64,000 nt of DNA, taken from Adiantum capillus-veneris (lineage: Eukaryota; Streptophyta; Polypodiopsida; Polypodiales; Pteridaceae). Both the position numbers and the translations under genes were made by a program. Position 1 is the first letter of the stretch; the number at the start of each line of letters is the position of its first letter. The stretch spans positions 96,230,912 to 96,294,911 of the forward strand of contig CM043963.1 in NCBI GenBank assembly GCA_014529385.2, written 5' to 3'. The notes under the pieces are model-generated. The model was not told the DNA's origin, made no database searches, and was given only the letters and a program-made list of their open reading frames with translations. Below are positions 45,500 through 56,944 of this stretch, in pieces.

Positions 45500-45945
45500 T
45501 GCATAACCATGTCCTTTAATAGGCACATGTGTTGTCTAGATTGACCTCCTATCCATTCTAGGTCAAGTTATGGTCGTATTATGTTACATGTGTATATATA
45601 GATATGGATTGACCACATGTCCAATCTAGGTTCATTTTTTATCTTTATAGTCAGATGTGTTGTCTACATTGACCACCTATCCATTCTAGGTCAAGTGATG
45701 GTCGTATGTTGTTGTATGTGCATATCTTCACAGAGATTGACCACCTGTCCAATCCAGACTCATTTTCTCTGTATCTTCTATATTTCTTTCCCAAGAAAAG
45801 CATTCTTGTATGTTATTTTATACACATGTGTATGTTCTTACATAGGTATATCTGCACCTAGATTGACAATCCAAACTCATTTTTTCTATATTTTCTATCT
45901 TTCTTTCGCTAGAAAAGTGCGTTTGTATGTTTTTTCCTCAAATTA
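45500..45945 (-). repeat. palindrome array, left cluster (inverted orientation)
   Basis: About five copies of the imperfect palindrome in minus orientation, e.g. CTAGATTGACCTCCTATCCA-TTCTAGG (45539) and ATTGACCACATGTCCAATCTAGG (45610). Surrounding text (minus strand AACATACAAGAATGCTTTTC, GAAAATATAGAAAAAATGA) matches the inner edge of the right array (AACATACAAGCATGCTTTTC at 48571) in inverted order. The two arrays thus flank the 45987-48456 gene as inverted repeats. Confidence 0.85.
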
Positions 45946-45986
45946 GATTAAGTATGTAATTATGACGTGTTTTTCAGGGTAAAAAT

Positions 45987-48456
45987 GTCTCAAGTGAGGA
46001 CCTCAAATAAGAGAAAAGTAACTACCATTCCAATTAGAATTGACCTTGCTACCAATGAGCCTCGTCCATGGTACCTCGATATTTATGGACTACAAGGTGC
46101 TCAATATCATAAAGTACATTTGTTTCTTGCCTTAGAACAAGATAACAATGTATTTGAGGATCTAGGCCAAGTAGTTGCGGTAGCTGTATCAACCGTTGAA
46201 GGGCATCCTAGCATTGAGTGCATTAACATTCAAGTTCTAGGGAATATAGAGTATTGCCTATCTCCAAAGGCATGTTTTGCTCAATGCATGGTAAAAGATT
46301 AAGAGGTAACTATGTTCTCTAAAGGTTGGAATGTAGACATGGATCCTACACAGGTGACTGCAGACACTCTTCATGACTCCATTGTCCAGAGTGTGAAGAA
46401 TAAGAAGCCCTCCACCAAGAGTCCAAGGCCAAAATCTTCTCATCCAAAAGCAAAGAGGGCCAAGGCTCATATTTTTGGAGGGTCCAAAGTGGTGGATGAG
46501 TCAAATCTAGATGCTTCACAAGAGGGTACAAGCAACCAACCTCACTTAAGGTTTGTGGAGCCTGATCGTTTAGAGAAAGAGGTTCAAAAGGCAGATACTG
46601 GAGGCATGGAGAAGTATTTAGCATATTTTTCCATTCAAGTATACATAGTATGAAATTCCAGTGACCAATTGTTTTGTTGCTCCTAGTCATCATAATTCCT
46701 ACCAACTTGACAAGGAGCAGCTAGATAATTGCATGCTTCTCTTTGCTACAAGTGCAAATAGGCCTTCATCATGTGCCTATTTGATGCATGCCAAGAATTG
46801 TGGTCAAAGGACATGAATCTCCATGACACTATCAGAGATTGAATAGGGCAAGCTAAAAGACCATAGGTATTGGATTCTTGATGGAAAACACTCTATATAT
46901 GCAACAAAAATGTTGAGAGTTCAAGAAATGACGAAGGGGGGTAGATCACAAGAGCTCGTGGCAGTGTATGCTCAACGAAAGGCCCGCATTGTTGTAGATC
47001 CACCTCCACATGTTTCTATCGCTATATCTGCTATTGCAAATGAACAAGCAAAGGCCTTGTATCTGAAGCAACCATACAATGTCATACTGAATCACTTACG
47101 TGATCAGTGGAGATTTAATGGATGTCGTGCAAGGCCACCACTTGGTGTCATGGAGGGAACTTCATCTCATAGCAAATGGGATGTAAGTGATAAATTTCTA
47201 ATCGCATATTATTTATCTTTTGCACTAGAAACATAGGACAACATGCAAGTTTGATAGCCAATTTTTGATTTCTCTAGTTTCTTTGTGTAGGCATTTTTAA
47301 GAATGGCCAGGTTATGTGTTGGACTATCCTTTATTACAAAGCAAGCTCACATGGTGACTTATTCTTATTCCATCTTTAATGAATGGCTAGATATTATAAT
47401 AGAATCGGAAAAAGAGACTAAGAAAACAAGTGCCACATTATTTAGGTATCTAGCTGGTTTGGATGAAGAAGAGGTTAAGAAGCTACAAGCAAAAATAAGA
47501 GATGGCACAATTGTGTTATCAAAGGGCATAAAGGACACATACATCATGGACATGCTTGAAAGAATCAAACAACTCAAGCAAGATCGTATCATTCAAGATG
47601 CCTTGCTTGAGGAGTTTAACTCTCTCAATGAAGATGCAAAGTGCAATACTTGGGAGGATCTTGTCTTGATGTATAACATCAATGATGTTGTGTATAAAGT
47701 TTCTTGAGCTTTGTGATATATGGATCAAGACACAATTAAAGCGAGGAATCAAGAGATCGACTTTCCAGAGAGTGCAAGAAAGTATGTTGAGTGGACAATC
47801 AATCTACACAAGGAGCAAGTAAAAGAAATAGAAGTTCCTTGGAGGATTTATGTGGTAAACCTTCATATTGAAGGTTCTTCATACTTGGAGTGTCACCTTC
47901 GCAACCCAGTTCCCATAGGACTTTGTGTATTGGATAGATCAGAGGCCTTTAAGAGCAACACACATTGGCATGAGGATCGATACAAAGATCTCTTGAATGG
48001 GATGATTTCCATCAGTGGAGGCTCAAAAGAAGCACACTATGTGCTTCTTGCTTTCTTAAACATGACAGATTTTGTGCAATTGCAGAACGCTTTGAATAAT
48101 ATGAAGGACATAATGCGACAACAGAGTGTTGGAGTTCTACATCATGAAAGAGAAGCGTTTTATGCTGGGTCCATACAGTTCTTCTCTGTTGTGGTCCTTT
48201 TTGGAAAAAGTGATGCATCTAGTGGACTACCAACAACTCTTGCTCTAGGAGAATCTACCACACCATACTTGATGCAGGGTTACTTGATATCAATTTTAAA
48301 ACTGTGCAGCATCTATCGGACAAGGATTTCTTGAGATTTAATAAGAAAAATCTTGTCAAGCAATTTACCAAGAATTACTGCAAAGAAGGTTCCAGGCTAG
48401 TGGAATTATTCAGTGATGGCTATATAACAGAGATTGGTCTTGAAGAGAAGAAATAA
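45987..48456 (+). pseudogene. ParB/sulfiredoxin-like protein gene, intron-containing, decayed
   Basis: The ATG at 45987 follows TTTTTCAGGGTAAAA, which resembles a 3' splice site. The product would be ~800 aa. The N-terminal part is MSQVRTSNKRKVTTIPIRID, then a Lys/Pro-rich basic region (~46400-46470). YEIPVTNCFVAPSHHNSYQL follows, then WILDGKHSIYATKMLRVQE (~46871-46927) and VSIAISAIANEQAKALYLKQ. The hydrophobic-DG-x-H-x-x-x-A motif and the following I/E-rich helix resemble the ParB/Srx N-terminal domain. A long C-terminal region (47291-48456) has a charged coiled segment (EEEVKKLQAKIRDG) and no family I know. Disruptions: TAA 46300, frameshift ~46640, TGA ~46814 and TAG ~46840, two TGAs near 47705-47718, frameshift ~48300. 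No intact ORF remains. Confidence 0.6.
47183..47290 (+). other. predicted spliceosomal intron in ParB-like gene
   Basis: Exon ...AGCAAATGGGAT then GTAAGTGAT; the 3' end reads TTCTCTAGTTTCTTTGTGTAG then GCATTTTTAAGA. Joining gives an uninterrupted phase-0 frame SKWD|AFLRMARLCVGL across the join. Without splicing the frame ends at a TAG around 47236. The length is 108 bp, normal for plants. Confidence 0.75.
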
Positions 48457-48479
48457 GTTTTAGCCATAGTGGAAAACAT

Positions 48480-51400
48480 TGAGGATCAAAAGAATCTTAT
48501 GCAAAACAAAGTACATTCCACCATCACCTAAATTAGAATGAATAGATGAATAAGATACACAATATAAAAGAACATACAAGCATGCTTTTCTTAGGAAAGA
48601 GAGATGGGAAATATAGAAAAAATTAACCTAGAATGGACACGTGGTCAATCTAGGGGCACAAATACACAACATATGACCATCACCTAACCTCGAACGGATA
48701 GGTGGCCAATCTAGACAACACATGTGACTATTAAAGAACATAATTACACATGTCTTTCATAGAAAAGGACATTCACATATGACACCATCTGACCTAGAAT
48801 GGACAAGTGACCACTCTTTACTAATCTAGACAACCACATGTTACCAAAATTGGAAAGATGGCCAAATCTGGAGAAAACCATATGTGTTTTGATGTCTTGA
48901 TGTCCACAGTACTAGCCTTACCAAGAATGACAATCTACAAAAAACAACACGTTTCTTTACTAAGAATGGTCAAATGGCCATTCTAGAGTGTAATTCTTTT
49001 TTTACTCAAGAGAGATGGACAATCTAGCAAGAACTAAGCTAGAATGGACATGTGGTCAATCTAGAGAGCATGTACGCATAGGAATCACCATATTAGAATC
49101 ACTTAACCTAGAATGGATTTGTGGCCAATCTAGATAGCACATGTAACAATAAAAGAACACAAACTAAGAAAAAACAATTACATGTGGTTTAGAAACTGAA
49201 CATGTATCAGAAGACGTTGGTTCAAGCAAGAAATCATAATATCCTTCTAATCTAGTATGGATACACATGTTTTTTCTGAAAAAGGGCACACTCATATATG
49301 ACCATCATCTAACCTAGATCCCAGTGAACCATATTGAATAAAGTGCTATGTAGAGTGCACCCTATTTTAAAGCTTTGATGACCTTAATTTTTTGTAGAAA
49401 AGCTATGATCTTCTTACTATAGCATGTCTTGAAGTTCTTTACATATGACCATCACGTGACCTAGAATGGACACATGGCCAATCTAGGAATCACATATGCA
49501 CATAATAACAACATAAGACCATCACTTGACTTAGAAGGGACAAGTGGCCAATCTAGAAAACAATATGCACATGTAACAACATATGACCATTAGCTAACCT
49601 AGAATGAACACGTGGCCAATCTATGTAGCACATGTGACGATTGAATAACATAGTTATATGTGTTTAAAAAAAAAAAGAACACATTCACATATGACCATCA
49701 TTTGACCTAGAATGGACACGTGCCCAATCTGAATTACACATATGCAAAACAAAGTACATCCCACCATAACCTAACTTAGAATGGATAGATGGCTAAGATA
49801 CACAATACACATAAATATAAAAGAACATACAAACATGCTTCTCTTTGAGAAGAGATGGAAAATCTAGAAAAAATGAACTTGGAATGGACATGTGGTCCAT
49901 TTTAGGGGCATAGATGCATGTGGTCAATTTCATGTAGTTCATCTAGGCTAGGTGATGGTCAATTTCATGTAATTCATCTAGGTTAGGTGATGGTCATATG
50001 TAGCTTTAACAAACTAATGTTTTTTGTAGACAAGTTATCTTCTTACTATAGCATGTTATTTAGTTCTTTATATATGACCATCACTTAACCTAGAATGGAC
50101 AAGTGGCCAATCTAAGAAACACATATGCACACATAACAACATATGACCATCACCTGACTTAGAATGGACAAGTGACCAATCTAGGCAACACATATACACA
50201 TATGCACATGTAACATTTATGAACATTACCTAACCTAGAATGGACAGATGGCCAATCTAGGCAACACATGTGACTATTAAAGAACATACATTCACATATA
50301 ACCATCACTTGACCTATAATAGACAGGTGGCCAATCTGAAGTGTACATATGAAGAACAAAGTGAATTCCACCATAACCTAGCCTAGAATGGATAGATCTC
50401 TAATATACACAATACACATGAATATAGAAGAACATATAAGCATGCTTTCCTTAGAAAAGAGAGATGGAAAATATAGAAAAATTGAACCTGGAATGGACAT
50501 GTGGTCAATCTAGGGGAACATATACACATGTAACAACATATGACAATCACTTGACCTGGAATGGATAGGTGACCACTCTAGACAATACATGTGACTATTA
50601 AACAACATAATTACACATGTCTTTCATAGAAAAGGTCACATTCACATATGACAGCACCTGACTTAGAATGGAAAAGTGGCCACTCCAACCAATCTTGAAA
50701 ACCACATGTTACCAAAATTGGAAAGATGGCCACGTTGGAGAAAATCACATGTGTCTTGTAATCTTGATGTCCACCTTACCAGCCATACCAAGAATGGATA
50801 GATGGCCAATCTAGAGAAAACCACATGTTTCTTTACCAACAATGAACAAATGGCCATTCTAGAGTGTACTTTTGACTGAACAAGAACATATATACATGTG
50901 TTAATACATTAAACGAAAGGGCATAGAAAGAATATACTAGCATGCTAGAGAGCATGTATGCATAGTAATCACCACATTAGCATCACCTAACCTAGATTGG
51001 AAAAGTGGTCAATCTAGATAGAACATGTAGCAATAAAAGAACACAAACTAAGAAAGAATAATTACATGTGTCTTAGAAAATGAACATGTGTCAGAAGACA
51101 TTGGTCCAAGCAAGAAATCATAGCAACCTTCTAATCAAGTATGGAAACACATGTATTTCCTGAAAAGGGCACATTCATATATGATTATCATCTGACAATT
51201 CTTTGATAGGTGTCCAATCTTAAGTGTACATATGCAGAACAAATTACATCCCACCATAACCTAACCTCATGGATAGATGACTAAGATACACAATCCACAT
51301 GAATATGAAATAACATGCAAGCATGATTTTCTTAAGAAAGAAAGATGGAAAAATCTAGAAAAAATGAACCTAGAATGAATGAGTGGTCAATCTAGGTGCA

Positions 51401-51656
51401 CATTTGCACATGTAAAAACATATGTCCATCATCTAAGGTAGAATGGATAGGTAGCCAATCTGAAGTGTAGATATGACAACAAGAACATATTTACATCTAT
51501 CTATCCATTAGAGCTAGTGCAAAAAAGACAAAATGTTTTCATTTATCTTTCTTAGAAAAATTGAACCTAGAATGGACAAGTGGACAATTTAGGTACACAT
51601 ATGCACACGTAACAACATATGACCATAACTTGACCTAGAATGGACAAGTGGCCAAT
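48480..51656 (+). repeat. palindrome array, right cluster
   Basis: At least 25 recognisable copies of a ~28-bp imperfect palindrome: left half CCTAGAATGGACA, one free base, right half GTGGCCAATCTAGG. They are spaced irregularly (mostly 60-110 bp) by AT-rich linkers with ACATATGACCATCACCTGA and CACATGTGACTATTAAAGAA. Good copies are near 48628, 49040, 49105, 49457, 49598, 50088, 50155, 50232, 51560 and 51630. Some are diverged or have lost one half, and a short piece (49935-49998) is locally inverted. No coding signal. The last copy is cut by the chromovirus insertion at 51656/51657. Confidence 0.92.
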
Positions 51657-54429
51657 TGTGAGGGACATGCCCGGGGACCATTGGCTGTACCATCTCCACA
51701 TGGATACACCATGATCTCCGACATCTCCCACTTGAGGCCGACACCAAGACAGGACTCACACTGCTCTTCGATGCCAACTCAAGGGGGTGATAACATTCAC
51801 TTTCTCTCATATGGATCCCTTAGCCCCGAAGAACCTTTGCTTACCAATCAAAGTTATCAGACTAACTTGGAACTCAACCTTCCCGGGTCAACTGGTGGGA
51901 GTTCTCTAATTCACCCTTGTTCAAGGTCCCCGCTCCGTAGATCGAAATCCCTTTTTCCTTGCTCCGGACTTAATTGCTAAGATAACATAAAATTAGGTTC
52001 AACTTTTCGCCCAACAATTAACCCTCCGAAATCTGTCCACCCACCGAACCGTTTGATAAATGCACCTTCACAAGGTAGTACTATGATACTAGAAAATAGT
52101 ATTCCAATCATGGTGAACCAAGAATACATTTCAAGCATTTGAAAGCAGCATGCAAACTGTTGCATACCCTTACAAATGTGCATTTATCAGGTCGTTCCCA
52201 CCTTTTCCTTTATAGAATATTTTTACTTTCTTTTTCCTTTAATACTAGTAAGATTATCTAGTTATCTTTCAAGCAGTCACATATACTTCTCCAGGCATAA
52301 CCCTATCCTCGTCCCAGGACCAGGGTATCCTGTCTCCTCCGCCACGTCAGAAGGCTGCACCTTTACACAGATTCCAATTCTTATTTTTCTTTATCTTGTG
52401 TGGGAAAGGCTAAAATAATCTACTTTAGGTTCCTTTTAAATCAATAATCCCGAGAAGAAGAGCAAAGGTCCGGTTGATGAGGACAATTGCGGAATAGCCC
52501 ATTTAGGTTCCTAGCCTTTTCAAGGTTCCTTTTTCCCAAACAATTTGAAGAGTTCCTTAATTAAATCAAATCCTCCTCCCTTATCATGATCCCTCCATGG
52601 ATCCTTTTTCCTTCCTCATTTTCTCGTTGGCATCAGGCCTACCCGGACTATGCCGATTTCAAGACGCAGCCGCGGGTCACATCCACCCGGCCGGGACACA
52701 CTCCCATTCAATCCCATTTCTAGGGCAATGGATGAAACCTGAGCTCAAACATAGACCAACAGTTATCAGTCCTAGCCGAAAAGGACCCTTCCTCGTTGTA
52801 TCCCACAGGTAAACACCTGCGCCGGGCGTTTTTCAAACATGATAACAAGTTCAGACTTAAATCGCTATGTTATGCTAGGGCTATCCACATCAATCTTCTC
52901 GATAAAGTTTTTAATCCTAGTTTAAATTTTAGAGTAAGCTCCTTGAGTTATAATCCCTTAATTCCTACTTCCTTTTAATTTTCTACTCAAACAAGACCTT
53001 AGAAATCAACGAATTTCTTGGAATTTTTAAGGTTTTGTCTCGAAAAAAGTTTCGAGTTAACCCCGACTTAGATGAATCCCATTTTGGTCGCTTTTGATCA
53101 TTGCCATCCATGGGGCATCTCCATGAAAGCGTTGGGACTTTTATGTTCAAGCAACACGGTCATGACATTCGTGAAGCTATCCCCTTACTCTCCCCTTCGA
53201 ATTTGCAAAACAAACTTGACAGCAGACAAACTTGAAATGAACAATGCATATGCTTCCTATAATGAGTTTTTACTTTGGTGTGATCTAGGCCTGGTACACA
53301 CAAAACATACGAAATGCACCAACTTACAACCTTGGGCAGCTAATCAAAACTTCCTTTTAGTGCTTATGCAAGAGTAAAACCCTTCTTTGTATGGTAATGT
53401 AAAATGACAAAGTTCCTAAGAGTGGACTTGCTAGTGTATCGTAAAATATGCAAGTAATAGTGTATAAATGATTAACAAATTCTTCTTTAGGAAGGGATTT
53501 AGGCGTACTTGTACTACTAGTGGAGAGGATTAATCAAGTGGCTTAAGGAGGCTTAAGGTTTCGGAACCTTAACGTGTAGATAGTAGGGTCTTTTCCTTGC
53601 TTGGAAGAGTAAGGGCAAGTGTATTGACGTGTCCAGATCTTTTCCACTTCCCTCTGCTTGAAAACCACCAAGTTGGATATGGGGATAGAAAGAGATTAAG
53701 AAAATTCAAGCTATGGAAAGCTTATAGGTTAAGAGAGAGAAGGTGAAGAGGGTAATGGTAATTTGGATTATGGTTATGGATTTTCTTGAGGAGAGAAGTG
53801 TGTGTAGGGTGTGTATGAAGAAGGAGGATTAGCTATGGCTTTCATAGCTCACTATCAAGCTTGCAATTTCAAAATGTGTAGAGAAATGAAGTGAAGCGAA
53901 GCGTAGCAAAGTGTAGTGAAGTGTTTAATGAGTAGCGAAGGCCTCCTTTTAAGCTTAATTTTGATAAGTCCCTTAACTTATCGTGATAAGTTACGTTTAC
54001 ATAGCTTGATATCCTTTTTTGCTTTTCAAAGCTTCTCCAACGAGCTACTTATACAAAAAGCTACTTTTCCTACAAGTGGATTATACAAGAAGCAACTTTT
54101 CTACAAGTGACTTCTTCAACAAGCTACTTTTAACAAGTGGATTTTTCAACAAGTTACTTTTTCCACCTTACCCTATTCTTTCTTTGTTTTCTTATGCAAT
54201 TTTTTTTTCTTTTCTTTTCTTGAGATAAAACTAATATCCCATGCATTGGTTATATCCACGTTCCCATGGTTAAATCCGAAAGCATCTCATGGAATTGATT
54301 ATATCCATGTTCCCTTGGTTAAAACCGAAAGCGTATCGTGGGTAGCTAGGGTGCTTTACTTGATCGTATTTGGAAAGTCGACGGCTTAGATATTTCAGCA
54401 AGAGCAAGGGCTAAGAGGAGCACCTTACA
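51657..54429 (-). mobile_element. chromovirus 3' LTR
   Basis: 2.77 kb. Contains TCCCGAGAAGAAGAGCAAAG-, TATGTTATGCTAGGGCTATC- and GACGTGTCC-type blocks shared with the other LTR, and a minisatellite-like run of CAAGAAGCTACTTTT/CTACAAGTGG units at 54030-54160. It lacks a ~120-bp block present in the other LTR after 60660 (TTTTTTCCTGGTTAGGACCG region). Confidence 0.92.
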
Positions 54430-54556
54430 AACTCTCCAACAAAAAGAAAGAGCTATCCTCAGCTCGAAATAAATAAGGAAGCTGGGAATCTTCATTCGCA
54501 CGTTACACTTTCAGCTTCTGGGTAACGCTAATTTACCCTTCCTTGGCTGGCTAGCC

Positions 54557-54563
54557 TATATAA
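54557..54563 (+). promoter_or_regulatory. TATA box upstream of antisense ORF
   Basis: TATATAA in the context CTAGCCTATATAAGGTGCAT. It points along the plus strand and lies 116 bp before the ATG at 54673, outside the LTR. This would place a start site near 54590 with an ~80-nt leader. Confidence 0.5.
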
Positions 54564-54672
54564 GGTGCATTATATTTCATTTTTTCCAATATTATTCCCT
54601 TTGTTTTTCACTTTTCTTTCCATCCCTTGTCAAAATTCCTTAGGTTTGTCTCTTTACTCATTATCTTATGTT

Positions 54673-55185
54673 ATGGATCGGTGACAAGAGCTAGTTTTAT
54701 CTGTAGCCATTCCTCATCTACAACAAACAAGTGAATCCGTGAGGAGAGATTTTGTGGAGCGATATGGGCACCTGTTATCTCCTCACTTGGGAACTTTAGT
54801 AGCTCAAACCAAATGGCGGACATTTCAAAGTATAACAAGGGTGACCCTTTGGGATTGGGATCACTTTCATAATAATGTCCGTTTGGCTATGGTTACTGAA
54901 GCTATGGGTTTGGGTCCTCGGTATTACCGAGTGATGAGGTCAATGCATGAAGGTTTTTCAGAACGAGTCTTTTTGCTTGCTCAATTCCTTCCTCATCAAA
55001 AGATATATCTTTACCCTCACTTTGGTTTACCACTTAAAGGGCCCTTTAACTTCACACCCCATACTAGAGAGATTAGTGCAATAATTTCACAACGAATCTT
55101 TCCTATTGATGAGAGGCCTAATATGTGCCCTGCTTGTGATAGTTGCTTTTGTGATCATGTAATGGATGGGCTTATTGACCTCTAG
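54673..55185 (+). pseudogene. antisense ORF of chromovirus (~170 codons)
   Basis: ATG 54673 opens MDR, hits TGA at codon 4 (54682), then stays open to TAG 55183. Interior residues include RRDFVERYGHLLSPHLGTLV, TLWDWDHFHNNVRLAMVTEA, MGLGPRYYRVMRSMHEGF, and a Cys-rich end NMCPACDSCFCDH. It lies on the strand opposite to gag-pol, between chromodomain and 3' LTR. Antisense ORFs at this place are known in some plant LTR retrotransposons (e.g. Grande); I see no resemblance to a known domain. One early stop in 171 codons suggests recent inactivation of a once-coding frame. Confidence 0.65.
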
Positions 55186-55566
55186 AAAATTTATCTTTGT
55201 TGTATCCCTTAACAAGTTCATCATGTTCTAAGATCTTGGTGCCTGTCTTAAGTCCTTCTTTCTCTGATTTTTCTTGATGGATATAATGAAATTGGTTTTT
55301 AGTTCTTATATCTTGTATTTGATAGAAGTCCTTGAGATAATTTCAAACTTAGCTAAATCTATTTATTGATTTTGTAATTCCATACACAGATCCAAGTCAC
55401 AAGATGTAAAGGAAAACGCTAATCTCGTTATTATTTAGCAAAAGGTTAGTTACAAAAGTTCAGTAAGATAGAACTTGGATTTTGTAGTTACATGGGCTCA
55501 CATGGTTTAGTTTGAGTACAAAAAAGAGGAGAATCCTGATAACAAAGATGAGGAAACTGAGAAGTA

Positions 55567-56870
55567 AGGTGTTCCTAATCTTCCCAAGAGGCATCTTCAA
55601 TGGGATAGCCCTTCCATTGGACTAAAGCCTCCCGAATTGTTCAATGTCGTAGCTTCCGCTCCTTCATGTCTAAAATTTGTTCTGGCTCTATCTGGAATTC
55701 TTCATGTGTGTTAAGAATAGTATCTTCATCATTTAGGATGTGAAGGAGATCTGCAATATATCTTTTTAGCAAACTAACATGAAAAACATTGTGCACAATC
55801 AAGTGAGGGGGTAAAGCGAGTACGTAAGATTGGTCCCCTATCCTTCTCAAAATCTCAAAGGGACCACAATATCTATATGCTAACTTCTTGTATTTTCTCA
55901 ATTTGAGTGAACTTCTCTTTGGCTTGACCCTAAGGAAAACTCTATCTCTTGCCTTAAAAATCCGGGGGGATCTATGTAAATTAGCATAACTCTCTTGGCT
56001 GTCACTTGCTCTCTTAAGGTTCTCCCTTATTATTGTGATTTGACGATCCATTTCTTCAAGTGTATTCTTTGGTGCAGGTATTGGGAGACTTGGGTCGGAC
56101 ATTCTGAGAGGAATGATACAGTCTTCTCCATAAAGAGCTTTGAATGGTGACATTCCTAGGCTTCTATGGTAGGAAGAATTATAAGCAAATTCCACTAAGG
56201 GTAAAAACTTGATCCAAAGATGAGGTTGCTGATTGCAGTATGATCTCAACATATCTTCTATGACTTGATTAACTCTTTCAATTTGTCCATCTATCTCTGG
56301 ATGATAGGCTGAACTTAGGTTTAATTGAGTGCCTAAGGATTGGAACATGGCCTTCCAAAGCTTAGAGGTAAACTTGGCATCACGATCACTGATTATCCTA
56401 GCAGATACTCCATGTAATCTGATAATTAAATTTGAGCAATATCTACTACAGAGGCAGTGGTTTTGACTGGGACAAGGTGAGCTACTTTGGTGAGTTTATC
56501 CACCACCACAAAAATTGAATCAAAATTTCTAGCAGTCTTGGGTAACCTTGTTACAAAATCCATATTGATGCACTCCCACTTCATTGTAGGTATATCCAAT
56601 GATTATAGCTTCCCAAGAATCTTAACTCTTTCAGCCTTAACCTTTTGGCATACCAAACACTTCTTAACATACTCTAAGGTATCCTTTTTCATCTTAGGCC
56701 AGTAGAAATTCTGTTTAAGAGAAGCAAACATTTTGTGATAACCTGGGTGAGCTGCAAGGGGAGTTTCATGAGATTCCTTTAGAATTTGCATCCTTAAGCA
56801 TGTAGGTATGCACAATCGATTCCTGAAGAATAAGAGTCCATCTTGAATAGAGTAGCCTTCCAAATACCTT
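55567..56870 (-). pseudogene. chromovirus integrase and chromodomain
   Basis: Minus strand: HPGYHKMFASLKQNFYWPKM and KKCLVCQKVKAE (HHCC finger), INMDFVTRLPKTARNFD (D1), IISDRDAKFTSKLWKAMF (D2), HPEIDGQIERVNQVIED (E). VEFAYNSSYHRSLGMSPFKA, AYRYCGPFEILRRIGDQSYV and IVHNVFHVSLLKRYI follow. The chromodomain EQILDMKERKLRH, TIREALVQWKGYPIEDASWE is at ~55567-55690. Stops occur, e.g. just before TIREALV and in the D1-D2 interval. Chromodomains target integration through histone marks (family knowledge). Confidence 0.93.
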
Positions 56871-56944
56871 TTCTAAACTTGAGCTTGGATTTCTTGGATC
56901 AACGGACAAAATTGCTCATCAATTGGGAGGGCATTTTGAACTTC

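Noticed and set aside
48480-51656. CRISPR-like repeat-spacer array
   Set aside because: The repeats are diverged palindromes with irregular linkers that are themselves related to each other, in nuclear plant DNA with no cas genes.
54673-55185. Host gene next to a retrotransposon
   Set aside because: It lies inside the element between the chromodomain and the 3' LTR, both of which have matched target-site duplications outside, so it belongs to the element.
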